Shown piece after piece: positions 1 to 12,518 of a stretch of DNA of 64,000 nt. The position numbers and the translations under genes were made by a program. Under the pieces are notes generated by a model that saw nothing but the letters and a program-made list of their open reading frames with translations, searched no databases and had not been told where the DNA came from. Location: NCBI GenBank assembly GCA_019914995.1, contig CM034127.1, positions 8,370,001 through 8,434,000 of the forward strand, given 5' to 3'. This DNA is from Acanthochlamys bracteata (Eukaryota > Streptophyta > Magnoliopsida > Pandanales > Velloziaceae). Positions within the stretch are counted from its first letter, which is position 1; the number at the start of each line of letters is the position of its first letter.

Positions 1-2050
1 AAAGAATGCATGTTACTATGTATTTCTTGAATGGTAATGGTTCTTTATCGAATGTAGTTTGTTAGAAGAGTGGTGGGAGTGGATAAATCAATGTAAATTC
101 ATAAAATGCAAATGAAGAGATACTTCAGTTGTTTGCAGCACGAAGGTTGCATATCTTTATTCATTTGTTTGTTGTTTTCTGTAATTAATTGTTAAATTTG
201 TCTAGCTATGGGCTTGAATTGTAACACATCATTTCTATGGAAGAAGAATTGTAGAATATGAATGCAAAACTTATTCATTAGGAAGGAATGTCTTCATAAG
301 TACTTTATAAGTGCTATCATTTCTTAGGAAGCACTATTTGCTTGTTATTATCCATATATGTTACAATTTTTCCCGATGCTTTCTTAAAGAATCATGACTT
401 TTCAAATAGTTCACTAGGAACTGTAACACATCTGTTTAATGAAACAATTGTAAGACATGAATGAAACTCATGCATTAGGAGCAATTATCTTTGTAAGTAC
501 TAATAAGTAATAAGCATTTCAAATTCACAGCTAGACACTTTTAACAAATAAATTATAGAAAATAACAAACAAAGGAATAAAAATATAGTCTTCATGAAAA
601 CAAAAAGAGATCACTACACATACACTCTAATGAATTTTCATCTGCAGAAGAAAACTGTATGCATTACTCTTGTAACAAATTCTAACAAATTGCCATTCAA
701 CAAAAATTTATAGCTTCTTTCGCAGCAAAACTTAAAACAGCCGAAAAATTTATAGCAAATCAAAGGGAAGAAACATGAAACAAAATACATGAATTGTAGA
801 AGAAAACTGCACAGATTTATAGAAAAGCAGTAAAGCAAAAACAAATCAGGCTCTTATAAAAACTTCACGCAAATATACATTTGTTTTAAAAAAATAACCA
901 CAAACTTCCACTTTTACTATAAACGTATAGGTTGGACCAAAAAACAACAAATAATCAAATAGAAAACAAGACACAGCTACATATAACATAAATGTGTAGT
1001 GTAAATATAAAGTAAGAGCATATATACAACTAATATAAAACAAAAAATTGATCCTGAAAGTAGGAAGTCATCCTAATTCCAAAAACATGAGAAACCCACT
1101 TTTCCTGGTCAGAGTAGAACGTAGGGTCTTTTATACCTCATGAAGAGTAGCTTTTGTGTAACTCACTTATGTTTCCACTTCTCAACAACAAAACACAAAA
1201 CTCACATGTGGAAGTCCAATTTGGCAAGAAAAAATACTTCCGAGTGACTTCCAAGTACTTAAAAGGGCATTAGTCCAACTTACTTCTTCTTCCCATATTT
1301 ACGTGTTCATAGTTTTGAAGATTTTAAGAATGTAAACAACTCTCTTATCAAAAAGTCTGTATGCTGCAAGAAAGTAACTCTCCTTGGTCATTTTAACATA
1401 TATGTTTTTCTAGGCACACACTATATGATTGGCCTAAGCACAATCATATAAATGCTTCAGATAGAAATAGACCCCTTCTAGTTACTTTTGTATGGTTTTT
1501 TTCTCTTGACTTTTGTAAATATATACGCAGTGGTGCTAAGTTAGTATTCATGGTTAATAAAACCTTATGATCCTAAAATAAAAGCTGGCGATCCTAGTTC
1601 GGAAAGCAAGTTTGACAACCTTAGCAATATTAAATATACTCGACAAGAAAGTTAATGTATAAGTCTAATAAACTAAAACAAAATTCAAAAGGCTGGTAAT
1701 GCATCAAGTATTAAGGAGCTGAAGTCACAGAATTAATGAAGAAAAGAAAAGAAGCACTGACTTCTTGGACTATCTATGGAGAAAGAGAAGGGATATAAAT
1801 AGTAAGATGATGGAGTCAAATCTATGAAAAGAGATACAGCAATGTCAAAAGGACTTGGACAGAAACTCTTTAACAATCGTCTTCGTAAAGGTTTCTTAGT
1901 TGGGAACAATGGAGTGCAGCAATCCAGATTCCATGGATCTCATCTTAATAGATAAGATCCTTCTTCATGTTATTGTTGCAAAACATTGGCGGTAGTGAAA
2001 TTTCATACTTAAACACAGAAAAACCTAAAACCATGTAAGCACAACCCGTT
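1..2050. other. AT-rich DNA downstream of the phosphatase exons
   Basis: No exon could be recognised on either strand. Short open frames here have no family resemblance and are AT-driven. The stretch holds an imperfect tandem duplication near 214-530 and should contain the missing 3' exon(s) of the dual-specificity phosphatase if its last intron is long, but no sequence for the family's post-catalytic helix was found down to position 1. Confidence 0.5.
214..530. repeat. Imperfect tandem duplication, unit about 190 bp
   Basis: The block around 225-335 (containing TGTAACACATC, AATTGTA, CATTAGGA and AAGTACT in this order) recurs around 415-520 in the same order and orientation with many substitutions. 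It looks like an old local duplication. Confidence 0.55.
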
Positions 2051-2119
2051 CAAAGAATTTCATTTGAACAATGAGATGCCTTTCAAAGTTTCAATCTTCA
2101 ATTATAGAGGAAACAGTAC

Positions 2120-4459
2120 CTTCTTGATCTCCCTGCAAAGCAATGGACCAATACATTACCACCTGTCCTTTGACCTTCTTCGATGAACTCAAAACACTCA
2201 TTAAAATGCTTTGCCAGATCTGCATCTGGGCTGTCAAGTACTAGATAAACAACAGAAAATATGTGTGAAGATTAAAGTGAATATTAAACCTTTATGACAA
2301 ATTCAGTGAACATGGACAAAATCTCAAACTAATAGCTTTTGAAGAAAAAAATTATGCAGCCATGAGTTCCAAACCAAATATTTAGACAAATTAGAATTAT
2401 ATGTGCTAGACATTCAAAAACACTTACGAATTCCAATTACTATATAACCAACTTGAATAATTCGAAAAGGAAGAATTTCACTTCAACAATCAACAAGAAC
2501 ATGCACAGAACCACAATAAAAATATAAATCATGCACTGAAGAACCTTAGATCAAGCACCTCCCATGAATGCATTTGCCATACTAATAAACATTCTCAAAA
2601 GAGCCCTAGAAGAACTAAGCACTCACATATTCTGTAGTGTTCACAACAAGAAGAAGAAAGCTATCTGTTGATCTTTAAGAGATATCAGTATCATGCATTC
2701 AAATAAGCTCAAAGTGCTTTAAACAATGCTAAGCAGTGACCAACATATATAATATAAATAACATCCAATTTCCATTTGAGAACAACGCCCGTGTCGACAT
2801 GGGATTATTACGATACGTACGATTCCAAAATTTTTGAAGCTAAGTGGCATAACAATTTTACTTTTTCTTCCGTATTTGAAAATTGATTCGGTCATAGAAC
2901 CACCACAAGTGTTAGTTTTACATGTCATGGTCACAGTTCTACAACATATCTCATAACCAGATCTCGACCAATATTTGTTGTATTCCCCTAGCGATGCAAA
3001 CACTTAACCTAAGGGAGTCCAATCAATTGCTAAAGTCTGAAGCTGAACAATCAATTCGAGCATTGGGAGTTTACACATGAGACACGCACCCTGTTTTCTT
3101 GTTTATTAATTGATCAATTTGATTTATGTCAGCAATTTTCAAAGAATAAAAAATTAACATTCTAGCATGTTCTACTCAACACTAATATATAACAACTCCA
3201 TTTCCTGTTCTCTCCAATTGTTTTAGCTCTTCCAAATTATTACACACGAAAGCAGCTGGATATTGATTTTTGAGAAGTTTAACATCGATCAAACAAACCT
3301 TAATAAAATGGGCGCAGATATGACAACAAGAGATTGCAAAATAGTCAGCTACTCTTACCTTCAATTTTCTTGTATTTGAAATCAGTAGGATATGCAGGAT
3401 TAAGTGATTTGGCTGCAACCAATATATGTGTTATGTTCAATCTCCTCAATGCTTCTTTGTTTAAGGCAGCACCTACCGACCCCACATAAAGGCCCTAAAC
3501 AAAACAATGCAAGAAACAAAGATAAAAGATTAAGTGCCCATTTGTCAAGATAATGAGCTTCAGACTTATAATGCTCTAAGCACATAAGACATAAGGTCCC
3601 ATATCCAAGGAGAATGTTCACATCCAACCCGTTGGTTGCTTCCCTAACGTATCAGATTAAGTGGAATATCAACGGATAACCAAATAACACTAGGTTAAAA
3701 ACCCACTCTCCAAACATACTCAAGTTGGACCATACTAATTTAAGGCAGTATCTATGAACAGAAAAACAATTTGAGATCGTGCTGCAAAGAAAAGGTTCCT
3801 TCTAAGATTGAGATCAGAGATAAAAAGAATGTGATAGATAGATCGCCAAACATCACATTATAGCACAGCTCTTCAAATTTGTTTATTGAAATGCTTAACT
3901 AATGCATCAACAATGAATGCAATCTCAACAGATACGGTGTTAGTTAAAAACCATCTCAAATAGAAAGCACACTCAAGGCGAGTTGTTCTTTTAAGTTATC
4001 TTCCTTTTTCTTTTGATAAGAAAACCTGTAAAGTTTTCCCACATTCTGTCTACGAGATGAAAAATAGTGAACTTAGTCTCAGAAAGAACAAATATAAGAG
4101 CACATTAACTTCGCTAGCTATAGTCGGAATTGCAAATAACAGCACATTAACTTTAATCAAGACATAGGATTGAAATTGCAAATAAGAGCACATTAACTTC
4201 GCAAACTATAGTTGGAAACCATCTATTATTATTCTTACAACAGAATCTCTGAAACTGTTCTTCCACAGGTCTGCCAAAAATCAACAATCTAAAATTTAAA
4301 AAGAGATTGATAAGATAATTCGATCAAGGGATTCATTGAAGTTGCAATTACCTCCTCGATTTGACAAGGGATATCGTCGTCCCTGACGTGCCTGGCTGCT
4401 GCCAGAGCCTGCAGGGCGGAGACGAAACGCTGCTGCAATGCATCATCGAGCACAGACAT
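2120..4459 (-). CDS. Dual-specificity protein phosphatase (DsPTP1-like), 3' part not found
   Basis: Resembles plant DsPTP1-type phosphatases, which dephosphorylate Tyr and Ser/Thr on MAP kinases. Three coding exons join in frame: 4459-4352 (MSVLDDALQQ..., ending CQIEE), 3494-3359 (GLYVGSVGAALNKEAL..., ITHIL) and 2240-2120 (VLDSPDADLAKHF..., then HCFAGRSR). The third exon carries the general-acid loop (Asp of VLDSPD) and the P-loop HCxAGxSR with its catalytic Cys and Arg. Donors are GTAATT, GTAAGA and GTACTG, and the phases match. Start: a further in-frame Met lies at 4546, but the chosen one matches family N-termini. Oddity: the family continues after the P-loop (SVT..AYLM..), and no such exon is visible downstream. 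If the last donor is not used, the frame adds five residues and stops, giving about 126 aa. So this is either a gene with an exon beyond the window or a truncated copy. Confidence 0.75.
4097..4222. repeat. Short direct repeats in phosphatase intron 1
   Basis: AGAGCACATTAACTTCGC followed by CTATAGT(C/T)GGAA occurs twice, with a third partial copy (CAGCACATTAACTTTA) between. Spacing is about 85 bp. Probably replication slippage; no function is implied. Confidence 0.6.
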
Positions 4460-4720
4460 TCTTCGATTTTTCTTCTTCTCCCTACTGCTGCTTCTGCTGC
4501 AGATCAAGTTGAAAACGAAGCAGAAGAAGTAAAACCAATCAAACAATCAGAATCAACAAACAGCACGGACGACGATTGGATAATTGTTAAGAAACTAGAG
4601 GGGTTCTTTGTTATTTTTTGGAAAAGCAGGGGTGTGTGTTTAACATTTACCGAAGCCGAAAACATAAAATAAACTTGAAAAGAGAGAAGAGAGAGAGAGA
4701 GATCACTACCAATTGATATC

Positions 4721-6030
4721 ATGGAAATTTGGTCTAGTCTCCCAACTGATCTGCTGCTCATGAGTCATGATAGCAAAGCAATTCTACGTAGTCTACGCAG
4801 ATTACCTCCACTTTTCGTGCCGTTTGACGGCCGTGGAGGATCGCCACCTCTGAGTTGGCTCCAAATTCTCTCTCGTTCCCTTACGTAATGGTGCCGGACA
4901 AGAACAGTCATGGAGTCCCAATCCCCGGGCTTAAATCTCGGTCACCGTCTTCAGCTCCCCCCGCAATCTCAAACTGGCACTGCTTCGGTTCCTCTTCTGA
5001 CTGGATTGCTTTCGTATGACCACGCTCTGGGTTCGCGTTTATAATCCTAAAAGTGGAGAGCAAGTCATACTTCCATACTTGCCGGAACTCAGAGGTCTAG
5101 ATGATGAATTTCGGAAGAAGACACATATATTAAAGATGGGTATTGAGCGAAACATTTAGTCTGTATCACACCTGGGCCGGCGCAAGGCGGACTGCTCCTG
5201 ACACGAGTTACCGATGACGGAGAAACCTTCGAGTATATAGAGAAATGAGTAAGGGTTACATTAATAAGGAGAATGACAAGACCGTCAAGCCACATTCTTT
5301 GAGCAATATGAGACTAGAATCGGACTTATCTGGATGGGTTTGCTTGCCGTCTCCTGACCTTATCACAGACACCCAACTCTATCATCATTGTACTCTATGG
5401 TTATCCTTTATTACCCTCCCCTACAACCTTGGAAAGCCATGTGAACTACCAAGGCTTCATATATCATGATGGTAATCATTTGTTGTTTGGTATGACTGCT
5501 CAGTTTTGGTGGTAGCCTTTTCAACGGAGACCCCTACGGTTGTCCTCATAGCACCAAGTATAAAAAGGCCAACATTCTTCAAAGCCAATAACTATTCGCC
5601 ATTCTTGCGTTAACCTGAGAGGTTATCCAAGTTCCTAGGAAAACGGATGTGGATTATGATGAAGTTGACAAACTAGATCTTTTTTTGCTTAACAATATTC
5701 GGAGAGAAGTTCATGTGGTTATCGAACCATACATTTTGATGTATTTAAGTTACACAAAAGGAGTGATGGTGATGGTCAAGTGCATGACTGGTCATGGAAG
5801 AAAGCTTAGGGGATTGCATTCTCTGCCTTGGCAAAAATGCCTCCGCTGCCTTTCCATTGTCGTTATTATTGGATGGTTCCAGTGCAGATTCAGTTTACTT
5901 TGTTGTCTCCATGACCTTCGAGAACCCTAACAATGATATGGGTACCTACTATTTGGAAGACAAGACCACCATGCCACATTCTTTGAGCAATATGATACTA
6001 CATCTAGATCATGTGGGTCATGCAATAGCT
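4721..6030 (+). pseudogene. F-box/DUF295 (SKIP23-like) pseudogene
   Basis: F-box DUF295 proteins are substrate receptors of SCF ubiquitin ligases. The remnant opens with MEIWSSLPTDLLL (F-box start), then RSLRRLPPLFVPFDG, a frameshifted stretch reading LWVRVYNPKSGEQ / LPYLPELRGLD, later YHDGNHLLFG, VDYDEVDKLD, FKLHKRSDGDG, VHDWSWKK, and ILCLGKNASAAFPLS with NNDMGTYYLEDK. These follow DUF295 order (body, VYHDGKFYALG-like, SLGDxxLFLGxNxS-like, YF motif). The reading frame breaks at least four times, with TAA at the end of the first block and stops near 5040, 5100 and 5155, so no full protein can be made. A ~40 bp direct repeat (5274-5315 and 5960-6001) sits inside it. It lies head-to-head with the phosphatase gene. 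Confidence 0.75.
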
Positions 6031-6916
6031 CAAGTAAGAAGCTCAAATATAAGTGTTATTCAGTATTTTTGGTATTTGTAAACTGGTGTTTGCCTTACAA
6101 CAAGTATTTTTTCAAAAGCATTAAGGTGGTATCTTTGCCAAAGTTTTGCTCTTTTTTATTCTTTCATTAATTTTCTGTTGCAGGTGAACCTCTCTGAGGT
6201 GGATGCATTGCTGTATTGTGAGTTATAATGAAGATTGCAAGATTGCATATTACTGCTATTGCATGTCACAGGGTTTAGATAAGAGGAACCACTAGGACCT
6301 ATGTATGTCATTCCTACTGATTAAATTCAAATAAACAATGGAATGGTTTATGTTGTCTTCCATGCTTTCTTTAAAATGACCAGATATACCTTGTGCAAAA
6401 TATGTGTCATAAATTGGTCGTCATGATTTTTTTTTTTTTTTTTGAATGCAAGTATCAGAATTGAGCTCCTCAAGGAAGAAGGAAAAAATGGCAGTTAGCA
6501 TAAGCAGGAACAATTTTTAATGAGGAATTCAAGCAGAAATTAATTGGGAAAGATATATGGTTTTTGGGGAAATTTAATGTAATACCTAACTTATGGCTGA
6601 TTCTTGTACTAACTTTTCATATATAGGTAAGAATGTAATCAGTACTTTCTTCTGTTTATCATGATCCAGTTCTTATTTTTCTGCTACTTTGATTCCTAGC
6701 ACTTCTGCATTTTGCTTCAAAGAAGATACATGTAATGATGGGATTCTTCTGTTCCAACACAAAAGCTGACAAGATACATATATATCATTTATTTGCGAAT
6801 TCATCAAATTATATTCACCTACATATTTGTTTATATGATCGGTTTTTCTAAATTTTTGGAATTAATGTATTGATATTTGTTTTGACTTTGTTACATGCAG
6901 AGCCTGACTGTGTGTT

Positions 6917-8797
6917 ATGGAGTTCAAGTTGGCATTACTCGAAAATTGTGAATGTACTGCATGCTTTAAGAAAGTGAAAAAACGACTCAAAAGCATGAAA
7001 GGTGCTGTTGTTACTTTTTTTTTTCACCCTTCACTTCTCTTTTTGCTTAATGTGTAAAAAATATGCTAAAATTCTTGTTACATCATTTATTTTCTTAAGT
7101 TTAAATTTCTCTAGCAAATAATCATTTTTCAAATTTCTTGTCACATTCTAAATAGAATTTGGATAGGCATAGCCACAACTTCAGTTATCTTCTCCCCAGA
7201 GAGCATGAATATGGAAGTGGTGGATTGAATTTTTTAACCTAAAAACTTGATACCTGACCCAACAGTGACTAGTAGTGTCATGGAACATATGCAATTTGCT
7301 ATGCCCATTTAACGAAAAAAATGTATGTATTTTGCTAAAATAATAACTGGTACTGATGTTTATGTTTCTTCATATTCCTGCATACTTTTAGGAATCCTGA
7401 ATTATACTTTTTTCTGTATGATGGATCAGAAGCCCTACTTACAAATTCCATGTTATGCAACATGCTTATATGCTCTGTAATTTAGGTGTGAAAGATGTAA
7501 AAGATGATGTAGATGAGGGATTGGTGAGTGTGACTACGACCCTTGATCAGGAACCATCCTTTGGAAGCTCAAAAACATCCGAGAGTTGTTAAGAAGGTGG
7601 AACTTGCAAAACTAAAAGAGAACAAGGGCTGGGTGAAAGTTAGATTCGGTGTTACACTCCTTCAGAGGACTAAGATGAAGAAGAAGATGACTATGATTCC
7701 GAAAACGAATCAGAAGCAGCAGCAGCGGCTGCTGCTGCAAGAAAACAACAGAAAACACACTTGCAACAGTAGCTAACAGAGGCCAAAAACCTATACCAGC
7801 AACCATTCCAAGGGGAAGCAAAGAAGGTTCAAGAGAGGCTTCCAGCAGCATCAAGCATGGTTAGAGATAGACCCCCAACGGAGGGTCCAAGAGAGAACGT
7901 CGGACCATGGTTAGAGAACGCCGTCAGACCATGGTTAGAGAACGCCACGCCACCTGCATCAACCAGTGTTAGAGATAGAATGGTGACAGAGACCCAAGAA
8001 GAATTGCATGCCTGCATCAACCATGGCTAGAGTTAGACCAGAAACGGAAGCCTCAGAGAAAATGCCAGCAACAAACATGGTTAGAGATAGACCACCCTTG
8101 GATATGAGAGAGAGACCAGCACCTGCCGGCTGTTGTTAGAGATAGAGCACCAAAGGATGTTCAAGAAGGAACACCATCGTCAATGGTTGGAGATAGAATG
8201 CCAATGAAGGTACAAAATATAATAGTTGCACCGACTATGGTTAAAAATAGAACACCAACAGAGATGAGAGAGAGATCACCAACAACCCACACCTCAGTTA
8301 GAGATAGAACACCGGCAGAGATCACAGGGAGCACCAATAGAAGTTCAAGAGAGTGCACCAGCAACTACAATAGTTAAAGTAAGAGCACCTACAGAGGTCA
8401 AAGAGCAAGCAGCAGCAAGCAACGGTAATGCGGCAGCAGTAGAGGTAAAAGAGAAATCGATAGGTGGTCATGCTAACAATGATGGCCAACAGAACCAGAA
8501 CCAATTCAATTGTCCTGTGATGCACAACACCAACTATCACTACCACCCTAACTTCCATCCACCACCAAGTTTTTTACACCATTAACAAGGATACTGTCAG
8601 TGCAATCCCGCCGCCATGCTAGTCAGCGTACTCTGCAAATTTATCTGAGCTACTATCCAGCACAACCGGGCCTTATAATGCCTCTACCGCTGCACAATTA
8701 TGTGAAGGAATCTTTTAGTCCCACTTATGGTCTGTATAGTATCAATGATTTATTCTGGCAAAACATACACAAACGTTGCTGTCCATTCTTATTTTAG
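6917..8797 (+). pseudogene. Heavy-metal-associated isoprenylated plant protein (HIPP) pseudogene
   Basis: HIPPs bind metal through an HMA fold and usually end in a prenylated CaaX box. Exon 6917-7001 (MEFKLALLENCEC...) has the CxxC site as CTAC, then FKKVKKRLKSMKG. It splices in phase (AAAG|GTGC to TTTAG|GT) to 7486 on, giving VKDVKDDVDEGLVSVTTTLD, the normal second half of an HMA domain. A TAA at about 7591 then ends the frame. Beyond it, other frames keep HIPP-like low-complexity parts: acidic DEEEDDYDSENESE, poly-Ala (7719-7737), a repeat block with unit MVRDRxPTE (7857-8390), VKEQAAASNGNAAAVEVKEK, and a His/Pro-rich part (YHYHPNFHPPPSF). No CaaX end survives in frame. With one or more frameshifts, and stops inside the repeat block, it is best called a pseudogene. 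Sequencing error or a mis-drawn intron could explain part of the damage. Confidence 0.7.
7857..8390 (+). repeat. Degenerate coding minisatellite in the HIPP relic (about 11 copies)
   Basis: The core ATGGTTAGAGATAGA-x-CACC begins near 7858, 7908, 7931, 7967, 8023, 8078, 8134, 8183, 8237, 8297 and 8369. Most spacings are 49-60 bp; the second and third intervals are short (23 and 36 bp) and the last is longer (72). In one frame a unit reads roughly (T)MVRDRxPTExxERxPA. Copies differ by several substitutions, and some contain stops. Confidence 0.8.
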
Positions 8798-8799
8798 GA

Positions 8800-11700
8800 A
8801 AAGTGATATAACTATATTAACAGCCTCGACAAACATCTGAAACTTAATTGCAGCAAAGATGTGATTGCAAGTTTAAACTTATGGCACAATAATGCTCTGG
8901 TCGTAAGTACAAAGCACCAATCGAATAACATAAAAATATATGCATCCAGGCAAACTATTCACCTCTTGGTCAGCCATGGAGTCTGAGACATGCATTAACA
9001 AAAGTTGGAGGAGAATTCCAGGCCAAAATTTACTATCCTGCTGAGATGATACACCTTACGCTCTATGCAGCACATACAATCAGCTTCTAAAGCAACCTCC
9101 ACTACTGACAAAACACAACTCAATCAGAACACCCTTTACAAATCCAAAGGAGCAATTATGTTAACAAGCCTTTTAAAATACACAGTGAGAATCCTAATAT
9201 TTACTCTACATAACACTATGGACCTCTAAAACTTCTCAAAATTACTTAATTTGGAAAGCAAACGTCAAATAAGCAATGCAGTTGGAGAATCTGGTAACGA
9301 GAATTTCCAGTCTCAAACAGAGTTCTTTTAGATTGGAAATGATGTAATGTCTTGCAAGCATTTATAGAGTTAAATTGAAAAGTAATAATTAAGCGGAATT
9401 TAAAGCAAAGTTGGCAAAACAATATGCTGCTACAAAAGGTCAATCTATTTGGAAGGTGATCTAGATCTACACATGTAAAGCTACTCAATGTTTTTCTATT
9501 TTTTGACAACTATAAAGCACAAATCTTAACATAACTTGTGGAAACAGAACTAAGGAAACCAACAAATGCAGTTCATCTCTTTCAAGAATGTATAGCCAGT
9601 CATGTAAAGCAATGAGTTGCACTTTAAAGATTAAAGGAACAAATTTGAAAGTATTTAGTTTGACTCATCACAGAGTACCGCTGAAAACCTGTGTACCTGA
9701 CAATCAAGTTTGAAAATTCATGCCTAATTCAGACTGAAGAAAAAATCCAAGCATGAGTCACTAATTAATCAAGAAAGATGAACCAACACTTTGATTTTAG
9801 GGATTCAATGATCATTGGAAATCTTAAAATAAAAGCTAGAACAATCTATATAAGATGTGCTCAGCTCTCTGATAAAGACTCTCTTAAAGAGTCATAGGCT
9901 CGAAACTAGATTCTCTCAAAGCCTAGAGCTAAATGTTACCAATCGAAGATCAAACAGAAATTTGAAGATCAAAGAGTCATAGGCTCATAGAGTCATTGCA
10001 TTCAATCATGCTCTAACACAGTTTGAAGATCAAACAGAAATGAAACCTTCAAGAGATGTTGAGGAAACAACGTACAACATCGATAACCCATTAGTTCTTT
10101 CACCTAGTACCTTAAGTATAGACCAAATCATCTCAACAAAGGCAATGGACGATGAAGGAAATCAAAGCAGCCATATTTCTAATAGCAGTACATAGAGGAA
10201 AGGGAAGTGCTTTGCACCACAACTTTCTAAATGTCTTTATATGACAGCAAGTTAGACATTCCCATGCTCAAGTTGAACTTTTCCATGTCTTATTGAACTT
10301 GCAGTGCTTGGGCATGGAAAGTTCATTTTCACCAAGGCATTTTTGACTTCCATATGTAAAAGATGCAAACCCTAGCAACCTCACTTCCTGCCTAAGAGAT
10401 GCATTATCTTTATCAGCGTCCATTAGATATATTAGCCCTACTGCTTGTATTATGGAATACAACATCTGGACTGCGATTAACAGATAATAATGACTAAGAA
10501 CAAGAACAAGGATATAAACTTTTTTGATAATGACCTCGCTGAAATTAAAACTAAGATGAAGGTTTTTTTCTTTGAGAACATGTTCATCTGGATGTTCTTC
10601 ACTATATCACTAAGTAGCTCTCAAATTTTTATTCAGGATGATACTCAAGCCCTATAATAGCTTTCACTTGGTTAAAAACATCATATGGCTTAAGTGCTTC
10701 TTTTGGACAAGTTTCTACATCATAAAGCACTAGTCATAGGTTTCAGCCTCCCGCAAAAACAACTATCTGGAAAAAAGTGATTTAAAGAGTTATAGATGAT
10801 AGTATCTCATTTTGCATAGTAGACAACTTTTCCAAGAATGTATTTCGGAGATAATATCCATCAAGATTATCTTCTCAGCATCATCATCAGAGGGTAAAGC
10901 ATATGATGAGTTGAGTAAGAAACAAAGCCCAGGCGACTATACTATATGCAATCGTCATAGTGCAACAGGACTACTGGTAAAGTAGGAAGCATGCAAAGTC
11001 TATACCTCTCGATTTCTTTAGCCTTCAAGTCTTGTCTATATGTATGAGCTTTGCAATCAATTAATCACCCTTGCAACTCCACAGTACTCCTCCCAACTCT
11101 GTGGGGATCAAAGTCTTTGTATCCTGCAATTTTTAATCTGTATAAGCGCAAACAGTTGCAGAGAAAGACAGAAACAGTAATTACAAACATAAACCCTCCT
11201 CAAAAAATAGAAGAAAAAGTAGATGAAATGCACTAGTGTTGTAAACTTTTAATGCGACAAGGTGATAAAATCCAGAAAGTTAAATAAAACCCTTAAAGAC
11301 TGAAACAAGGTGACCTTGTATATGTCTTATAACAGTTCTTTGGCACATACTATTAGCAATATTCCTATTCACTCTTTTCGTTATGTCAAATTTTAATACC
11401 GAACATTTGCAAAGTACACGTCTTATAACAGCTGTTCAAACTCTTATTAGGAAAAGGAGCGACATTATTCCAATCGAGGTAAACTTAGGCTCCTTTTAGC
11501 TATAAATAAATAAAATTTGCAAGAACCATGCACAATAACACGTATTTAAATTTTTGTAATTTAGTTTCATATTGTAGGAAGCTAACATTCATATTTTGAG
11601 AAACTTTATAATTCCAAATTTTGCTCGTAAAATATCTCAAGACAAGACCAAAAGGGGGAATTTTATAACAAATGCTATCCTTTGTAAAGCATCTACTGAA

Positions 11701-12500
11701 GCAATACAGACGAATATATCAATCCACTCGCAAAAGATACATGCTTCACCAAATCAAATACAACCAATCCACTCGACAAAGTGCCATGACCGCTCAAAAT
11801 AGACAAAGTTAATGTGAAATGAATCAATCAAATATTAAAAAAATTATTATTAAAGTGCGAGGAAGAAAACTTTTGTATTAAAATTTACGGTAAGAAAAGA
11901 GTTATGGTGTATCATGATCTTAGGGTATTAGCAACGACGGCTCTTTGTTGACGTTCTTTCAATTGATTAGAATTCATTCAATTTTGAGGCTAGGGTGTTA
12001 CGTAGGCAATAATGAAGTCACCATATCTCGTTTAATCTTGCAAAAAGAAAGGAACGGTAGGCTTGATGCCAAGATAAATCTTAACTTGATACTAAATCTC
12101 GAATTATATTTATGGTTGAGGGTGTTCTTTGTTTGCCCATGGCACAAACGATGGAAGGTGATTTAGATTCTGAAAAGTAATCTTATCGTTGTTGAACTCC
12201 TCTTTTTGTTTGTGTATATTAGGATCAATTTATTCTTGTGTGATGTAATTTGTCATGAGAGTTTTGCACTACTCTTGATCATATGTGGAAGATGTTGCAA
12301 ACACCAAGAAAAGGTGGATTGTAAGTTTGCTACTTGAGTGAGATCCTATTTGATAGTAAGATCTTGTTCGGATGTTTTGCAAATATCAGATTTAGAATCA
12401 ATATTGCCTCGTATTAATAGAAGTGTGGATGTAGGGGTGAGATATCGTTTGAGTCGTTTGAATTTTAAATTTTAAGTTATTTTTTTATTTAAAAATTTTT
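8800..12500. other. Intergenic DNA with no recognisable gene
   Basis: AT-rich with short unsupported open frames on both strands. Small direct repeats occur at 9885-10040 (GAGTCATAGGCTC twice, GAAGATCAAACAGAAAT twice). No exon pattern, RNA gene or intact mobile element was recognised. Confidence 0.5.
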
Positions 12501-12518
12501 TGTTCAGGAGATTATATT

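Noticed and set aside
2719..3003. 94-codon open frame on the minus strand with several Cys, inside the phosphatase gene
   Set aside because: It lies within intron 2, has no family resemblance, and the flanking exons join in phase without it.
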